From a virus, in IMG/VR virus record IMGVR_UViG_3300005918_000081, positions 1-31,422 of that record: a stretch of DNA of 31,422 nucleotides, one strand, 5' to 3'. Below the pieces are notes generated by a model. That model ran no database searches. It worked only from the letters and a program-made list of their open reading frames with translations, and was not told the DNA's origin. Both the position numbers and the translations under genes were made by a program. Below are positions 29,943 through 31,422 of this stretch, piece by piece (the first letter of the stretch is position 1; every line of letters begins with the position of its first letter).

Positions 29943-30236
29943 TCATCTGACTAGCCTATATTCATACAGACCTTTGCCGTAAGAACCAGACCTCTTCGGT
30001 TTAATTATATGACTACCAAATCTTACTTTCCGTAAGTTTCTTAATTGAGCGCTTACACTTGCTTCCGGTGCGCCAGTTCCTTTTGATATATCAGACAACT
30101 TATGCCACTTGCCGTCACTCATGAAATAGTGTATTTTCCCAAGTTGAGTCGTGAGCCTTGCATAATCCTTCTTAGGTTGATAATCGGCTCCATCAAAATG
30201 AACTTTTTTCTTCTTAAAGTAATTTAAAAAAGCCAC
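29943..30236 (-). CDS. Winged-helix DNA-binding protein
   Basis: 97 residues, GTG start at 30236 with GGAGGG SD. KIHYFMSDGKWHKLSDISKG then APEASVSAQLRNLRKVRFGS and a GLYEYRL end is the winged-helix pattern of small phage regulators (a helix, recognition helix SVSAQLRNLRK, then wing). Probably a transcriptional regulator of the early region or a replication accessory. The product is basic. Sits between a small membrane peptide and recT. Confidence 0.72.
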   Translation of the reverse strand: MAFLNYFKKKKVHFDGADYQPKKDYARLTTQLGKIHYFMSDGKWHKLSDISKGTGAPEASVSAQLRNLRKVRFGSHIIKPKRSGSYGKGLYEYRLVR

Positions 30237-30251
30237 TTTACCCTCCTTCCT

Positions 30252-30389
30252 TTACCTCGCAAAAAAGGATGAAATTACTGCGAATAGTCCAACTACAAAA
30301 AGATAGAATCGAGTAAGTTTGTTTTTAACAATGTCTAAGCCCATTATACACATTAACACCATAATCATATATCCTTGCCATTCAGTCAT
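30252..30389 (-). CDS. 45-aa two-helix membrane peptide
   Basis: ATG at 30389 with AAGGAGG SD. MTEWQGYMIMVLMCIMGLDI has a hydrophobic helix, followed by VKNKLTR and a second hydrophobic stretch YLFVVGLFAVISSFF. It should span the membrane twice. No family recognised. The strong SD and compact placement between the exonuclease and wHTH genes support translation. A small inhibitor or anchoring role is possible. Confidence 0.68.
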   Translation of the reverse strand: MTEWQGYMIMVLMCIMGLDIVKNKLTRFYLFVVGLFAVISSFFAR

Positions 30390-30405
30390 AATTTACCCTC
30401 CTTCC

Positions 30406-31338
30406 TTATTTAACCTTTCTTGTCCGAGCAACCCTATAAGAGCTTGTAGTAGATACTGCATCAAATGCATCAGGGTACTCTTTAGCCAGCATTTTCTTAT
30501 CAATACCCTTTCTTGATTGTTCAAAATAGGTAAGTTCCCGTCCGTCGTTGAGGTTGATGCCTTCAGCATCGCCTAAATGTTGTAATATTTCCAAGAAGGA
30601 TGCATCTACCTTCTTTATCATCTCACTTAGTTCTTTTTTTGACTGCTCCCAATTAACGATAAGGGTATTGTCAATATCCTCAGCATACTTTTCCGGGACA
30701 CGTATTATGCGTTTAAAGGTGTCGATCTTGCCGGGTTCGGCAATAGGTGGAGGAGTTTTTGTTAAAACATAATCATTCCAGAACTGTTCACCTCTGTTAA
30801 TAATGGCTTTGATTATCTCTTCGTTGCGCTCAACGACATACATCTCTTCTGTTAAGCCCCATTTGCCTATCAGTACGGCGATATAAGCCTTATCTAAGCC
30901 AGTGCATAGCATTTGCTGTTGAACCTGTAAATTGACCCTTAATGGCACATCGTCAGTTCCCGGTTCTCCCCATTCGTCAGATAGCCCGGTGGTTTTACAC
31001 TCGACTATTATTAGTTTAAGTTTCTCATAGCCAAGACCGTCGGTATTGCAGGCAAACACAGGATGTTCTTTACAGACAAAGTTCATGTGATCTGGATCGG
31101 TATCGATTGCTATACCAAGATATTCCTCGGCATATTCAATCAGACCTGATTCATAGCGATTGCCACGCTTTAATGCATCGCCTTCCAAAGGCTTCAATTC
31201 AAACACCTTTGAAGCCCAGATATCTTTTGCAGTAGCAAATGGGTTAAGGCTACATCCGTCTTCATCTGTAAACAATGCCGATATGTCGCTGGCGCCGATA
31301 TGGAGCTTACGTTCTTTTAATTGTTCTTTTGTAATCAT
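30406..31338 (-). CDS. YqaJ-like (RecE/lambda-exonuclease superfamily) exonuclease
   Basis: 310 residues. Motifs: KLHIGASDISALF (11-23), RGNRYESGLIEY (58-69, E63), FACNTDGLG (D100) and IVECKTTG (111-118; E113, K115), the PD-(D/E)xK active site of YqaJ viral recombinases. Resects dsDNA ends, giving ssDNA for RecT. A C-terminal helical half follows. SD GAGGAT upstream of the ATG. Paired with recT, as expected for a phage recombination module. Confidence 0.93.
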   Translation of the reverse strand: MITKEQLKERKLHIGASDISALFTDEDGCSLNPFATAKDIWASKVFELKPLEGDALKRGNRYESGLIEYAEEYLGIAIDTDPDHMNFVCKEHPVFACNTDGLGYEKLKLIIVECKTTGLSDEWGEPGTDDVPLRVNLQVQQQMLCTGLDKAYIAVLIGKWGLTEEMYVVERNEEIIKAIINRGEQFWNDYVLTKTPPPIAEPGKIDTFKRIIRVPEKYAEDIDNTLIVNWEQSKKELSEMIKKVDASFLEILQHLGDAEGINLNDGRELTYFEQSRKGIDKKMLAKEYPDAFDAVSTTSSYRVARTRKVK

Positions 31339-31357
31339 GTTATTTTATCCTCTTATT

Positions 31358-31422
31358 TTAAGCTACTATTTGCCCTTCTGGTATAAACTTATTATGGCAA
31401 TGAGGGCATTCTATTTCTCTTG
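31358..31422 (-). CDS. C-terminal end of a zinc-ribbon protein (partial)
   Basis: The frame enters at the window edge and ends with TAA (31360-31358) after EIECPHCHNKFIPEGQIVA. CPHCHNKF is a knuckle typical of small zinc-ribbon proteins. The N-terminus is outside, so nothing more can be said. It lies 20 bases before the exonuclease gene. Confidence 0.55.
   Translation of the reverse strand, partial: REIECPHCHNKFIPEGQIVA

Noticed and set aside
1-31422. tRNA, rRNA, integrase or lysis genes
   Set aside because: I looked for cloverleaf arms, recombinase motifs and holin/endolysin patterns and saw none; lysis genes are probably beyond the window.

Overview
The window is a continuous piece of a tailed double-stranded DNA bacteriophage (or prophage) genome with a long non-contractile, lambda-like tail (siphovirus plan). 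Every gene I can support is on the minus strand, so the biological reading order runs from high to low coordinates. Genes are packed tightly, with ATGA, TAATG or TGATG junctions and strong Shine-Dalgarno (SD) sites. No integrase, tRNA, rRNA or CRISPR array is visible. The host cannot be named. The lambda-type tail tip and a tiny lipoprotein fit a diderm host, and the Fe-S/radical-SAM genes hint at an anaerobe, but both are inferences.

Reading order. (1) 31.4-26.2 kb, early/replication and recombination: the end of a zinc-ribbon protein, YqaJ-type exonuclease, a two-helix membrane peptide, winged-helix protein, a structured intergenic RNA, RecT annealase, a 25-aa lipoprotein, transglutaminase-like protein, a replication initiator carrying five tandem 12-mers, an orphan DnaA domain-I-like protein, an ASCH-like protein and small unknowns. 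(2) 26.2-19.8 kb, packaging and head: PD-(D/E)xK-like protein, small and large terminase, a good promoter, portal, protease/scaffold with a nested scaffold start, DUF2190 decoration protein, major capsid protein, then a hairpin terminator. (3) 19.7-10.45 kb, a cargo island of about 9.3 kb lying inside the structural operon: a three-domain DUF115/glycosyltransferase, two LicD-type transferases, two GT2 glycosyltransferases, a radical SAM-SPASM enzyme, a TagD-like cytidylyltransferase, an SDR reductase, a DUF2284 Fe-S protein, an RmlB remnant, an RmlD-like reductase and RmlA. (4) 10.4-1 kb, neck and tail: its own promoter, head-tail connector, several very small genes, head closure, HK97 gp10-like, tail terminator, tail tube, tail assembly chaperone with a programmed -1 frameshift, tape measure protein interrupted by a homing-endonuclease intein, gpM-like, gpL-like, NlpC/P60 peptidase, and the N-terminal part of a TipJ-like hub that runs off the window.

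The most notable content is the cargo island. It holds sugar activation (RmlA), cytidylyl activation, reductases, LicD phospho-transferases and glycosyltransferases placed directly after the major capsid gene. It is bracketed by a putative terminator on one side and a putative promoter on the other. I infer a virion or host-surface glycan-modification system, possibly decorating the capsid; the substrate is unknown. Base composition is mosaic inside the island: sampled 60-base rows range from 18 to 31 G+C, so it was probably assembled from several sources.

The second notable item is the intein, placed exactly inside the conserved GIKG/S motif of the tape measure protein, an essential length-determining structural protein.
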